Counted from the stretch's first letter, positions 43,673 to 52,395 are shown. The stretch is 64,000 nt of DNA from Pelosinus sp. IPA-1 (GCF_030269905.1 NZ_BSVC01000001.1:434001-498000), one strand, 5' to 3'. Made by a program: numbers and translations. The notes: a model not told the origin generated them from the sequence alone.

Positions 43673-43960
43673 ATGCGTGGAGAAGCTTTAGGAATGGTCG
43701 AAACAAAGGGTTTAGTAGGTGCTATTGAAGCTGCTGATGCAATGGTTAAAGCGGCTAATGTAATATTAGTAGGTTATGAAAAAATTGGATCTGGTTTAGT
43801 AACCGTTTTAGTTCGTGGTGATGTAGGGGCAGTAAAGGCTGCTACTGATACAGGTGCAGCAGCAGCACAAAGAGTTGGCGAATTGGTGTCTGTTCATGTA
43901 ATTCCACGTCCTCATACAGATATCGAAAAGATTCTTCCTAAGGTTGATGAATCTTTATAA
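43673..43960 (+). CDS. pduJ: Microcompartment hexameric shell protein PduJ/PduA, second copy
   Basis: A 95-residue BMC-domain shell protein nearly identical to the 36.8-kb copy over its whole length, with a few substitutions (MVETKG for MIETKG, and ending KVDESL for KMK). Such pairs (PduA and PduJ) are the main tiles of the shell. It begins one base after the pduK stop, at ATG 43673, behind AAGGAGGCGG. Confidence 0.95.
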   Translation: MRGEALGMVETKGLVGAIEAADAMVKAANVILVGYEKIGSGLVTVLVRGDVGAVKAATDTGAAAAQRVGELVSVHVIPRPHTDIEKILPKVDESL

Positions 43961-43996
43961 TTTGAAATAAAAATTTAGGGCAAATGAGGTGAGATG

Positions 43997-44653
43997 ATGG
44001 AAAAGACAGTAATGGATGAAGTTGTGAAACAGGTAATGCAGGTCTTGTCAAAAACGACCTTGTTAGAGGAAAAGAAAGGCATTCCTGTAGGCGTATCCAA
44101 TCGCCACATCCACCTCTCTGCCGAGCATATTGAGATATTGTTTGGTTCTGGCCATACGTTGACGCGGCAAAAAGATTTGAAACAAGTTGGAGAATTTGCT
44201 GCTGCGGAAACGGTTACTATGGTTGGGCCTAAAGGTGTAATTCGTGGTGTTCGGGTATTAGGACCAGTGCGCAAGAATACGCAGGTTGAAATTTCCCGTA
44301 CAGATGGATTTAGTCTTGGGGTCGTGCCACCTCTGCGTGATTCAGGCGATATAGCAGAATCAGCTGGTATTACGATCGTTGGTTCTCATGGCGCAGTGAC
44401 CTTAACGGAAGGGTTGATATGCGCAACCAGACATATTCACATGCATACAGATGATGCTCGGCGTTTTGGTGTTTCAGATGGAGAACGGGTCAAGGTTGAA
44501 ATTGGCGGTTCGCGGGGAGCTTCCTTCAAAAACGTGTTAGTACGTGTACATCCAGATTTTCGTCTGGAGTTTCATATTGATACGGATGAAGCGAATGCTG
44601 TCAATCTGAAAAGTGGTGATGAAGTGACTCTATCGCGATGCGAGGAGGTATAG
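43997..44653 (+). CDS. pduL: Phosphate propanoyltransferase PduL
   Basis: A 218-residue PduL that turns propionyl-CoA into propionyl-phosphate, releasing CoA inside the shell. Zinc ligands are in VGVSNRHIHLS and ICATRHIHMHTDDARRFG. The two repeats LGVVPPLRDSGDIAESAGI and FHIDTDEANAVNLKSGDEVT complete the fold. The first 20 residues (an EKTVMDEVVKQVMQVLSK helix) resemble an encapsulation tag. ATG 43997 is preferred to 43994 because of its spacing from GAGGTGA. Confidence 0.95.
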   Translation: MEKTVMDEVVKQVMQVLSKTTLLEEKKGIPVGVSNRHIHLSAEHIEILFGSGHTLTRQKDLKQVGEFAAAETVTMVGPKGVIRGVRVLGPVRKNTQVEISRTDGFSLGVVPPLRDSGDIAESAGITIVGSHGAVTLTEGLICATRHIHMHTDDARRFGVSDGERVKVEIGGSRGASFKNVLVRVHPDFRLEFHIDTDEANAVNLKSGDEVTLSRCEEV

Positions 44654-44654
44654 C

Positions 44655-45449
44655 GTGGATAATGAAAAGCTGGTGCAACTTGTTACGTTAGAAGTTATGC
44701 GCCAATTAAAACAAAAACCTGCGGCTATACAAGAAGATGTTGCTCTGGCTGAGCATAAAGCTTTGGCCATTTTTACTGGTGGAACAATTGGCTTTGAGCA
44801 GGGTTTGGCAGAGATAAAAAAAATACAAAATCTTAATTTTTCGGTAACAGTAGTCTTATCTGCAGCGGCTGAACAAATTATGGGAATTGATCGTATTAAG
44901 GCAGAATTGGGCAGTCACACAACTATTGTTACTGCCCATTCCACTTACCCTGGCGATGTATTACGGGAAGCCGAACTTGTGCTTGTTCCAGTGCTTACCC
45001 AGAATACGGCAGCGAAGCTGGCTCATACTTTGTCGGATACGATGATTTCAACTCTGATTTTACAAGGTTTAATGATGGGAAAACCAGTAGTAGCAGCCTT
45101 GAATGCGGCCGACCCAATGGATAGTTGGCGATTACAGGCTAATATGGGAAAAGCATCACCTGGACTGCTAAAAGCTTTACGTACAAATTTGCAAAAGCTA
45201 GCAGGCTATGGCATACAGCTTGTTCAAGTGACTGCTTTAGCAGAGGAAGGTCAAAAATTATTGGGCCGCAAAAATAAAACGAGTGCAGCTGGTTTGGCAA
45301 ACAAAAAAAGTGTACTGGATGCGGTTGCAATAAAAAATGCTGCAGCGAATGGTGCTAAAAGTATTACAGTTTCTTGGGGAACCATTATTACTCCATTAGC
45401 GAAAGATGTTGCCAGGGAATATGGTGTTGAGATTATATTGGAACAGTGA
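44655..45449 (+). CDS. Tagged flavoprotein-like protein of the pdu operon
   Basis: A 264-residue protein between pduL and pduN, where Salmonella has pduM. Residues 1-20 (DNEKLVQLVTLEVMRQLKQK) form an amphipathic helix like other encapsulation tags. The core has the flavoprotein pattern ALAIFTGGTIGFEQGLAEIK, VVLSAAAEQIMG, LVLVPVLTQNTAAKL, and a GKPVVAALNAADP loop. The C-terminal part has SWGTIITPLAKDVAREYGVE. It is not obviously homologous to Salmonella PduM. It probably binds FMN or FAD and may take part in B12 or NADH redox cycling in the organelle; that is inference. GTG 44655 follows GAGGAGG with 6 nt spacing. Confidence 0.75.
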   Translation: MDNEKLVQLVTLEVMRQLKQKPAAIQEDVALAEHKALAIFTGGTIGFEQGLAEIKKIQNLNFSVTVVLSAAAEQIMGIDRIKAELGSHTTIVTAHSTYPGDVLREAELVLVPVLTQNTAAKLAHTLSDTMISTLILQGLMMGKPVVAALNAADPMDSWRLQANMGKASPGLLKALRTNLQKLAGYGIQLVQVTALAEEGQKLLGRKNKTSAAGLANKKSVLDAVAIKNAAANGAKSITVSWGTIITPLAKDVAREYGVEIILEQ

Positions 45450-45478
45450 ACAAGTAGCAGTAGGAATGGAGAATGCCT

Positions 45479-45763
45479 ATGTGGGTAGGAAGAGTGGTAG
45501 GTACATTGGTGGCTACGCCTAAAGATGAAAGTCTCACTGGCAGCAAATTGCTGTTTGTGCAACCTATGAAATTTTATGAAGATCAAAGACGAAATCCAGT
45601 TGTAGCTGTAGATACCATTGGTGCTGGTACAGGTGAGACTGTACTCGTTGTTGAAGGCAGTTCAGCCAGGCATTTACTTGGTAGACCCAACGCAGCAGTA
45701 GATTCTGCTATCATTGGAATTATTGATAGTATCGAGTTAAATAAAGAGTTACTCGAGGAGTAA
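45479..45763 (+). CDS. pduN: Microcompartment vertex protein PduN
   Basis: A 94-residue EutN/CcmL-type pentamer that closes the shell corners: WVGRVVGTLVATPKDESLTG, LLFVQPMKFYE, VAVDTIGAGTGETVLVVEGS and IIGIIDSIEL. ATG 45479 gives the standard start and has GGAG at 45467-45470 with better spacing than ATG 45473. It differs clearly from the 28-kb copy. It lies 3 bp before pduO. Confidence 0.95.
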   Translation: MWVGRVVGTLVATPKDESLTGSKLLFVQPMKFYEDQRRNPVVAVDTIGAGTGETVLVVEGSSARHLLGRPNAAVDSAIIGIIDSIELNKELLEE

Positions 45764-45766
45764 TGT

Positions 45767-46750
45767 ATGATGAAAGTATATACAAAAACAGGGGATGAGG
45801 GACAAACCAGCCTGCTGAGCAAACAGCGGGTTTTCAAAGATCACGCACGAGTTGATGCCTATGGTACGGTGGATGAGGCAAATGCCGCCATGGGATTGGG
45901 GAAGTCCCTGATTACTAATTTACCTTGGGCTGTTGAAACAATTCAGCATATACAAGTGGAATTGATATCCTTAAATGCAGATTTGGCAACAGAAAATTTG
46001 GCGGTTGCCGATTATCGTATTACCCAAGATCATGTTACGAGATTGGAGTCAATCATTGACTCCCTAGAACAAAAACGGATTCCACAACATTATTTTGTAA
46101 CACCGGGAACTTGCTCGGCAAGTGCAGCACTAGACCTTGCTCGTACAATGGTACGGCGTGCAGAGCGTTGTGTTGTTCGGCTCAAAAGAACAGAGAAGGT
46201 TACACCGCCAGTATCCTTATACTTGAATCGTCTTTCTGATGTGTTGTTTGTGTTAGCTCGCTGTGTTGAACAAGAGGAACTAATCGCAGAAGTTAAGAAT
46301 AAGGTGTTACTTGCCTTAAAAGGTGAACAGACCAATTGTACTGGTGAAGAGCAAGGAAACGTATTAAATAAAGCAAAAAAAATGATAGCTCTAGCAGAAC
46401 AAAAAGCAATGGACATAGGAGTTCCTATGGTAATTGCTGTAGTTGATGTGGGAGGAAATCTAGTAGCGCAGCATCGTATGGATGGTGCATTGTTAGCTAG
46501 TGTTTCCTTGGCCCTAGATAAGGCTTATACTGCAGTTGCGTTAAAAATGCCCACTCACGAAGTTGCTCCCTTAGTAACCCCAGGAAATCCATTGTTTGGG
46601 CTTCATACGGCTAATGGTGGCAGATTTATTGCCTTTGGCGGTGGTTTCCCCATTATAGTCAATGGAAATATAGTTGGTGGTTTGGGAGTAAGTGGTGGCG
46701 CGGTTGATGAAGATATGATAGTTGCTAAAGCTGGTCTAGCTATAGGTTAA
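45767..46750 (+). CDS. pduO: Corrinoid adenosyltransferase PduO with C-terminal GlcG/HbpS-like domain
   Basis: A full-length two-domain PduO of 327 residues. Residues 1-180 form the ATP:cob(I)alamin adenosyltransferase (KVYTKTGDEGQTSLLSKQR ATP site, VDAYGTVDEANAAMG, and LDLARTMVRRAERCVVRLK). Residues about 195-327 form a GlcG/HbpS-like domain (VPMVIAVVDVGGNLVAQHRM, then GNIVGGLGVSGG) reported to bind heme or help the shell. It supplies adenosylcobalamin to the dehydratase, working with PduS, which is encoded 1.5 kb downstream. ATG 45767 follows CGAGGAG. Confidence 0.95.
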   Translation: MMKVYTKTGDEGQTSLLSKQRVFKDHARVDAYGTVDEANAAMGLGKSLITNLPWAVETIQHIQVELISLNADLATENLAVADYRITQDHVTRLESIIDSLEQKRIPQHYFVTPGTCSASAALDLARTMVRRAERCVVRLKRTEKVTPPVSLYLNRLSDVLFVLARCVEQEELIAEVKNKVLLALKGEQTNCTGEEQGNVLNKAKKMIALAEQKAMDIGVPMVIAVVDVGGNLVAQHRMDGALLASVSLALDKAYTAVALKMPTHEVAPLVTPGNPLFGLHTANGGRFIAFGGGFPIIVNGNIVGGLGVSGGAVDEDMIVAKAGLAIG

Positions 46751-46780
46751 CCGTGGCTAGAACTAGGAGGAGGGGAAGAT

Positions 46781-48217
46781 ATGAGTTTAGATCAAGCATT
46801 AATTGAAAAAATAACATCAGAAATATTGGCAAAAATGCAAGTGGAAAAAGTTCAATCTTGTCAAGAGGATGGAATTTTTGAGACTGTTGATGAAGCCGTA
46901 GCAGCAGCTCGAATTGCATATGAACAGTTAAGGAAGTTATCACTAGAAAAAAGAGAAAAACTAATCCAAGCAATTCGGGATGCATCTTATGAGAATGCAG
47001 AAATACTGGCTAAAATGGCAGTAGAAGAATCTGGAATGGGAAGAGTTGCAGATAAAATCATTAAGAACCAAATGGCGGCTCTGAAAACCCCAGGAACTGA
47101 AGATTTGACTACGACTGCTTGGAGTGGTGACCAAGGTTTAACCTTAGTTGAAATGGGACCTTATGGAGTGATTGGTGCCATTACGCCAACTACAAACCCT
47201 ACAGAAACAGTAATTTGTAATGGAATCGGCATGATTGCTGCTGGCAATTCTGTATTTTTTAGCCCGCATCCTACGGCAAAAAATACTTCTATTTGGATTA
47301 TAAAATTATTAAATAAGGCCATTGTAAAAGCTGGCGGTCCTAACAATCTATTGACATCAGTAGCTGAACCTTCTATTACGGCAGCCAATGCTATGATGAA
47401 GCACCCAGGAATTAATATGCTAGTCGCAACAGGTGGTCCTGGCGTTGTTAAGGCCGTTTTGTCATCTGGTAAGAAAGCCATTGGTGCAGGAGCTGGAAAT
47501 CCTCCTGTTATTGTTGATGAAACTGCTGATATTGAAAAAGCCGCCAGAGATATTATTGCAGGTTGCTCCTTCGATAATAATTTACCTTGTATTGCAGAAA
47601 AAGAAGTCATTGCTATAGGATCTATCGCTGATGAACTCATCAACTATATGCAAAAATATGGTGCCTATTTAATCTCTGGTTCTGCAATAGAAAGACTTTT
47701 AGAAGTTGTCATGACAGTAAAAGAAGAGAAAATGGCAGAAGGTTGTACAGAAAAACCCAAAAAATCATATGGCATCAACAAAGACTATGTTGGTAAAGAT
47801 GCCAAATATATATTAAGTAAAATTGGAATTGATGTGCCAGACAGCATTCGTGTTGTTTTATGTGAAACCCCAGCAGACCATCCATTTGTTATTGAAGAAT
47901 TAATGATGCCTATACTACCTGTTGTGCAAGTCAAAGATATTGACGCTGCAATTGAATTGGCTGTTAAAGTAGAGCATGGCAATCGCCATACGGCAGCGAT
48001 GCATTCTAAAAACGTGGATAATCTTACTCGGTTTGCCAAAGCGGTAGAAACAACTATCTTTATTAAAAATGCTCCTTCTTATGCCGGAATTGGTGTAGGC
48101 GGAGAAGGGTTTATTACATTTACCATTGCCGGTCCTACTGGTGAAGGTTTAACTTCCCCTCGTAGTTTTACCCGTCAAAGACGCTGCGTTCTTGTTGATG
48201 CGTTTTCCATCATCTAG
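46781..48217 (+). CDS. pduP: CoA-acylating propionaldehyde dehydrogenase
   Basis: A 478-residue aldehyde dehydrogenase that oxidises propionaldehyde with NAD+ and CoA to propionyl-CoA. The N-terminal helix DQALIEKITSEILAKMQVEK is of the encapsulation type. Key segments: MGPYGVIGAITPTTNPTET, LVATGGPGVVKAVLSSGKKA, and the catalytic Cys in NNLPCIAEKEV. Its NADH is balanced by an alcohol dehydrogenase, perhaps the one at 28.4 kb. Confidence 0.96.
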   Translation: MSLDQALIEKITSEILAKMQVEKVQSCQEDGIFETVDEAVAAARIAYEQLRKLSLEKREKLIQAIRDASYENAEILAKMAVEESGMGRVADKIIKNQMAALKTPGTEDLTTTAWSGDQGLTLVEMGPYGVIGAITPTTNPTETVICNGIGMIAAGNSVFFSPHPTAKNTSIWIIKLLNKAIVKAGGPNNLLTSVAEPSITAANAMMKHPGINMLVATGGPGVVKAVLSSGKKAIGAGAGNPPVIVDETADIEKAARDIIAGCSFDNNLPCIAEKEVIAIGSIADELINYMQKYGAYLISGSAIERLLEVVMTVKEEKMAEGCTEKPKKSYGINKDYVGKDAKYILSKIGIDVPDSIRVVLCETPADHPFVIEELMMPILPVVQVKDIDAAIELAVKVEHGNRHTAAMHSKNVDNLTRFAKAVETTIFIKNAPSYAGIGVGGEGFITFTIAGPTGEGLTSPRSFTRQRRCVLVDAFSII

Positions 48218-48251
48218 GTTCACTAATCGAATAGCAAGGAGTTGGTAGAAA

Positions 48252-49583
48252 ATGCGTGACGAGATTGTTGCTGCGGTAAAAGCATCAGGAGTGGTGGGAG
48301 CCGGGGGAGCCGGTTTCCCCACTCATATCAAGATAAATGCAAGTGTTGATACCGTAATTGCCAATGGCGCAGAATGTGAGCCCTTACTTAGAGCACATCA
48401 GCATATTATGGCAGCAGAAAGTATGAAAATGGTATTAGGCTTGAAAACGGTAATGCTAGCTACAGGTGCTAGAAAAGGCTATATTGGCTTAAAGCGTAAG
48501 TATGAAGAAGCCACAAATAATCTTCGAGCTGCTATAAAACAAATGGGCGAAGAAGAAATTGAACTGTTTTTTTTACCAGATATTTATCCAGCAGGGGATG
48601 AGCAAGTACTGGTACATGAAGTAACAGGGAAAATTGTCCCAGAAGGTGGTATTCCATTACATGTAGGAGTCGTAGTTGCTAATGTGGAGACATTAGTTAA
48701 TGTTGCAAATGCGCTAGAAGGCAAAGGTGTAACAGATAAGTATGTAACGGTTGGTGGCGCTGTATGTCATCCTGTAACGGTAAAAGTACCGATTGGTATG
48801 AAAGTGCAGGAGTTGATTGATTTAGCAGGCGGATCCCTTGTACATCCCTATGCTATCATTGATGGCGGGCCTATGATGGGGAAATTAATTGAACTCGATG
48901 CGCCTGTTACGAAAACTACAGGAGGCATCCTTGTTTTGCCGATAGATCACTCTTTAATATTGCAAAAAAATACACCATGGCAGATGATCGCGAATCGGGC
49001 AAAATCAGTATGTTGTAATTGTCTGGCGTGTACAGAAGCCTGTCCTCGTCATTTATTAGGGCATAGTTTGGAGCCTCATCGCATTATGCAGGCCATTGGT
49101 AGAGGGCAAATTGGCGAATCAGAAATCTTTTCGAGAGCATTTTTATGCTCCGAATGTGGGGCATGTGACACTTATGGTTGTACCATGGGACTATCACCTC
49201 GTAGAGTGAATGGAGAATTAAAAAAAGAGCTGGCTAAAGCTGGAATAAAGAATCTTCATCACAATAAACCGCAAGAGGTTCACGGGAGTCGTGAATACCG
49301 CTTAATTCCTACCAAAAGATTGACTGCTCGTCTGGGGATTTCTCAGTATGATGTGAAAGCACCACTCAGTGAAAAAGAGATTAGTGTACAGGAAGTTAGG
49401 TTACCGCTTTCACAGCATATTGGAGCACCGGCAGAGGCAATTGTAAAAGTAGGAGATAAGGTTGTAAAAGGGGAACTAATCGCAAAGATTCCTGAAGGTG
49501 CAGCTGTAGGAGCCAATCTACATGCTAGTCTTTCAGGAGAAGTATTTATTGTAGACAAAAGCATCGGCATCCGAAAGGCTTAG
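48252..49583 (+). CDS. pduS: Cobalamin reductase PduS
   Basis: A 443-residue RnfC-like flavoprotein that reduces cob(III/II)alamin for PduO. The N-terminal glycine-rich motif GVVGAGGAGFPTHIKIN binds NADH/FMN. Two [4Fe-4S] motifs are CCNCLACTEACPRH and CSECGACDTYGCTMG. A barrel-sandwich region with HIGAPAEAIVKVGDKVVKGE lies near the C-terminus. It sits between pduP and pduT, which may contact it in the shell. Confidence 0.95.
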   Translation: MRDEIVAAVKASGVVGAGGAGFPTHIKINASVDTVIANGAECEPLLRAHQHIMAAESMKMVLGLKTVMLATGARKGYIGLKRKYEEATNNLRAAIKQMGEEEIELFFLPDIYPAGDEQVLVHEVTGKIVPEGGIPLHVGVVVANVETLVNVANALEGKGVTDKYVTVGGAVCHPVTVKVPIGMKVQELIDLAGGSLVHPYAIIDGGPMMGKLIELDAPVTKTTGGILVLPIDHSLILQKNTPWQMIANRAKSVCCNCLACTEACPRHLLGHSLEPHRIMQAIGRGQIGESEIFSRAFLCSECGACDTYGCTMGLSPRRVNGELKKELAKAGIKNLHHNKPQEVHGSREYRLIPTKRLTARLGISQYDVKAPLSEKEISVQEVRLPLSQHIGAPAEAIVKVGDKVVKGELIAKIPEGAAVGANLHASLSGEVFIVDKSIGIRKA

Positions 49584-49602
49584 GACAACAGGGGGTAAAA
49601 GA

Positions 49603-50154
49603 ATGAAACGTGCTATAGGCTTATTAGAGTTAAAAAACATTACAAAGGGTATTTTAGCGGCGGATGCTATGTTAAAAGCTGCTAATGTTGAGATACTCAT
49701 GGCCCAAGCCATGTGTCCAGGTAAGTATGTTGTAATGGTTGCCGGAGATGTAGGGGCGGTACAAAGTGCTGTTCGGAGTGGGACAGCGGTCAGTGGCTGC
49801 GAGAATGTAGTAGATGAATTTATTTTGCCAAACTTACATGATAGTGTTTTTCCAGCATTAACAGGATGTACAGATGTGAAAGAAATACAAGCCTTGGGAA
49901 TCATTGAAAGTTATTCTGTTGCTTCGGCAATTGTAGCTGCTGATATAGCAGCAAAATCTGCAGATATAAAACTAATCGAAGTTCGACTGGCTAGGGGTAT
50001 GGGTGGTAAAGCAATGGTCACATTAACTGGTGATGTAGGGGCAGTAACTGCTGCCATACGTGCAGGAGGTAATGCCATTAAAGATACTGGGTTCCTAGTG
50101 GATCAACTTGTTTTGCCAGCGCCTCACAATGCATTACACAAAGTTTTATTTTGA
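49603..50154 (+). CDS. pduT: Fe-S-containing trimeric shell protein PduT
   Basis: A 183-residue tandem-BMC protein. Domain one is RAIGLLELKNITKGILAADA and domain two is GIIESYSVASAIVAADIAAK. Cys38 in QAMCPGKYVV lies where the Salmonella PduT trimer holds a [4Fe-4S] cluster at its pore, so this may conduct electrons through the shell. It ends the core pdu operon. A T-rich hairpin region follows within 100 bp. Confidence 0.94.
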   Translation: MKRAIGLLELKNITKGILAADAMLKAANVEILMAQAMCPGKYVVMVAGDVGAVQSAVRSGTAVSGCENVVDEFILPNLHDSVFPALTGCTDVKEIQALGIIESYSVASAIVAADIAAKSADIKLIEVRLARGMGGKAMVTLTGDVGAVTAAIRAGGNAIKDTGFLVDQLVLPAPHNALHKVLF

Positions 50155-50208
50155 CATTAATTTTGGCTTATATTTCTTAGTTTGCACGATTAGCAAAGTT
50201 TTGAGAGT

Positions 50209-50306
50209 GTTTCAAAGCATTTTGAAACGCAAAGGTCACAAAGAAACACAAATAACGCAAAGATAAGTTTATGTAGTTCCTTTGTGTTTTTTGTGTTTCT
50301 TTTTTA
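50209..50306. repeat. Palindromic intergenic repeat, copy 2, and probable pdu operon terminator
   Basis: GTTTCAAA-GCAT-TTTGAAAC (50209-50228) is followed by arms AAAGAAACACAAATAACGC.. (50240-50262) and their near-inverse (50280-50303). The arms consist of CACAAAG/ACACAAA-like units as at 23.1 kb. The 3' arm ends in TTTTTT, so it can also terminate transcription after pduT. Confidence 0.65.
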
Positions 50307-50370
50307 TTGTAATAAGGTTTAGTTTGGTAAAAAATATGCAATTATTTATTTGTAATAGTGGAGGAGAGAA

Positions 50371-51453
50371 ATGACAGCGCAGGATTTTCTAGTAGCATTT
50401 GGTGTAATCATTAATGCCTTGCCTGGTGGGTTATATGCATTAACTTTTGGCTTTGCCTCTGTACCAACAGCGGCTGGTTTTATTATTGGCGCAGTTGGCT
50501 GTGGTGTTCTGGGAATTGTTTCTCCCATATCCTTTCAAGCAGAGACGCTTACCTTAGCTGGAACAATGGGGCGAACGATCCAGGAAAGATGTTCAATGAT
50601 TTTTCTGGAAGGGGCAATTCTTCTTGTTGTAGGACTGCTTGGCATATTTCAAGTACTTGTTAATTTTATCGGTCCTGTCATTACAAATGGAATGATGGCA
50701 GGCGTAGGTGTAATATTGGCGAAGGTTGCAGTAGAAATGACAACTAGAAATCCTATCGTTGGCGGAACTTCTATTTTCACTGCATTATTGACGTATTACA
50801 TTACACCAAACCCTGCCGATAAGTTAGTCTATACAATTGTTAGCTGCGTCATCTTATCCTCTATAGCAGCGTTTTTCTTTAATAAACAAGGGGATATCCA
50901 AATCGATGAGTCTCGTGAGAAGTTTATTTTACAAAAGTTTGTATTTAATAAGACAGTGATTCGCGGTGCTCTCGGTATTAGCGCTCTAAATGTAGGTGCA
51001 AATATTGCCTTTGGCAATATAACGGCCCAAACATTAGCGAAATCTGAGGTCAATTTAGATCACTTAACGATTGTTAGCAGCCTTGCAGATATGATATCTT
51101 CCTTATTTGGTGGGGCACCTGTTCAGGCCATTATATCAGCAACAGGGACAGCACCACATCCAATTGCCTCAGGTGTGCTTATGATGAGCATCATGGCGAT
51201 TATTCTAATCACAAAAATGTTGCCTAAGGTAGCCAAGTTTGTACCTAGCGAGTCAATCTCTGGCTTTTTATTAGTATTAGGTGCTATTGTCACCGTACCA
51301 ATTAATGCAGGTTTAGCCTTGCAAAGTGGCTTAGGGAGTAATGATTTGATTATTGGTGGTGTTACCATGACGGTTACCGCCATCACAGATCCCTTTATAG
51401 GTATGGTATCAGGATTGGTTGTTAAACTTTTAATGGGAGTTTTTGCAGGGTAG
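50371..51453 (+). CDS. NCS2-like membrane permease of unknown substrate
   Basis: A 360-residue integral membrane protein with about ten or more hydrophobic segments. The pattern AAGFIIGAVGCGVLGIVSPI, then NGMMAGVGVILAKVAVEMTT and SLFGGAPVQAIISATGTAPH, resembles the nucleobase/sulfate-permease (NCS2/AzgA-like) fold, though it is short for that family (usually over 420). It follows the pdu operon in the same direction behind the copy-2 repeat, with GGAGGAG before ATG 50371. It could carry an organelle-related solute, but there is no direct evidence. Confidence 0.65.
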   Translation: MTAQDFLVAFGVIINALPGGLYALTFGFASVPTAAGFIIGAVGCGVLGIVSPISFQAETLTLAGTMGRTIQERCSMIFLEGAILLVVGLLGIFQVLVNFIGPVITNGMMAGVGVILAKVAVEMTTRNPIVGGTSIFTALLTYYITPNPADKLVYTIVSCVILSSIAAFFFNKQGDIQIDESREKFILQKFVFNKTVIRGALGISALNVGANIAFGNITAQTLAKSEVNLDHLTIVSSLADMISSLFGGAPVQAIISATGTAPHPIASGVLMMSIMAIILITKMLPKVAKFVPSESISGFLLVLGAIVTVPINAGLALQSGLGSNDLIIGGVTMTVTAITDPFIGMVSGLVVKLLMGVFAG

Positions 51454-51478
51454 GGAATACGACAACTCTTCTTTTTTT

Positions 51479-51557
51479 ACCACAGAGGCGCAGAGAACAC
51501 AGACACAATGGATAGGATTTTAAACAGTTCTCTCAGTGCACTCTGCGCCTATGCGGT
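51479..51557. repeat. Palindromic intergenic repeat, copy 3
   Basis: ACCACAGAGGCGCAGAGAAC (51479-51498) pairs with the inverse of GTGCACTCTGCGCCTATGCGGT (51536-51557) apart from a few mismatches. The CACAGAG/CGCAGAG units resemble the A-rich versions at 23.1 and 50.2 kb. A short open frame runs through it but has no ribosome site. Confidence 0.65.
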
Positions 51558-51606
51558 TACATTTCTATCTTTGCCTTATGCTAAAAAAACGGTAATTTCT
51601 AATATA

Positions 51607-51647
51607 ATAAAAAGGGGGCAGCTAATTGCTAGCAGCTCCCTTTTTAT
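51607..51647. terminator. Bidirectional terminator before the facilitator gene
   Basis: ATAAAAAGGG (51607-51616) and CCCTTTTTAT (51638-51647) pair perfectly, with further AGCT-rich pairing inside. It can serve the permease upstream and the converging minus-strand gene. Confidence 0.8.
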
Positions 51648-51669
51648 GTATCGAATTAGTAGTCTTGTA

Positions 51670-52395
51670 CTAGAGAATACCAACACCTTTTGATAAAGCA
51701 AATGCGACGAATCCACCAATCATAGGGCCAACTACAGGTACCCAGGAATAGGACCAATCGGAATCTCCTTTACCAGCAATGGGGCATATGGCATGTGCAA
51801 TACGAGGTCCAAGATCACGGGCAGGATTTAAGGCATACCCAGTTGTACCTCCGAGACAAGCGCCGATACCAAAGATTAAAACAGCAACCATATAAGGGCC
51901 ATAGCCAGGACTCATTGCCCCCACGTTTTTAGAAAACATAGCGAAAACAGGAAATATGAGCATGACAGTAGCAATGATTTCACAAAGCAGGTTCTGAGAA
52001 TAATTGCGAATTGCAGGTCCAGTGCAAAAAACCGCTAACTTAATGCCCTTATCTTCTGTAATCTCCCAGTGTCCACGAAAGAATAACCAAGTAATACAAC
52101 CACCAAGAGTACCACCAGCTATTTGCAGAATCATAAGAGTAACTGCCTCTGATACCGCATAACCACCGTTTAACATTTTTGCAAATGTTACTGCTGGATT
52201 AAGATCGCCTTGCCCACCTAATGAAACAGAGACAAAAACACCCATTAGCACTGCTACTGCCCAGCCAGCAATAATATTTAGCCAACCAGCACCTTCTGCC
52301 TTGGAACCTTTTAATAATGAGTTCGCGACGACACCATTACCAAAAATAATAAGTGTCGTAGTACCTAGAAATTCCCCTAAAAACGGAGTTGCCAT
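51670..52395 (-). CDS. pduF: Aquaglyceroporin, probable glycerol/propanediol facilitator
   Basis: A 241-residue MIP-family channel with six membrane helices. The two NPA boxes are NPAVTFAKML and LNPARDLGPRIA; the Asp after the second NPAR is typical of glycerol-conducting members over strict water channels. It would pass 1,2-propanediol or glycerol by diffusion. It is encoded on the opposite strand at the end of the pdu region; in Salmonella pduF is likewise beside but divergent from the operon. GlpF is the alternative name. Confidence 0.88.
   Translation of the reverse strand: MATPFLGEFLGTTTLIIFGNGVVANSLLKGSKAEGAGWLNIIAGWAVAVLMGVFVSVSLGGQGDLNPAVTFAKMLNGGYAVSEAVTLMILQIAGGTLGGCITWLFFRGHWEITEDKGIKLAVFCTGPAIRNYSQNLLCEIIATVMLIFPVFAMFSKNVGAMSPGYGPYMVAVLIFGIGACLGGTTGYALNPARDLGPRIAHAICPIAGKGDSDWSYSWVPVVGPMIGGFVAFALSKGVGIL

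Noticed and set aside
47161-47643. 160-codon minus-strand open frame in pduP
   Set aside because: Antisense to a conserved enzyme, with no start signal.
51508-51693. Short plus-strand open frame at 51.5 kb
   Set aside because: It lies inside the palindromic repeat and terminator, with no ribosome site.
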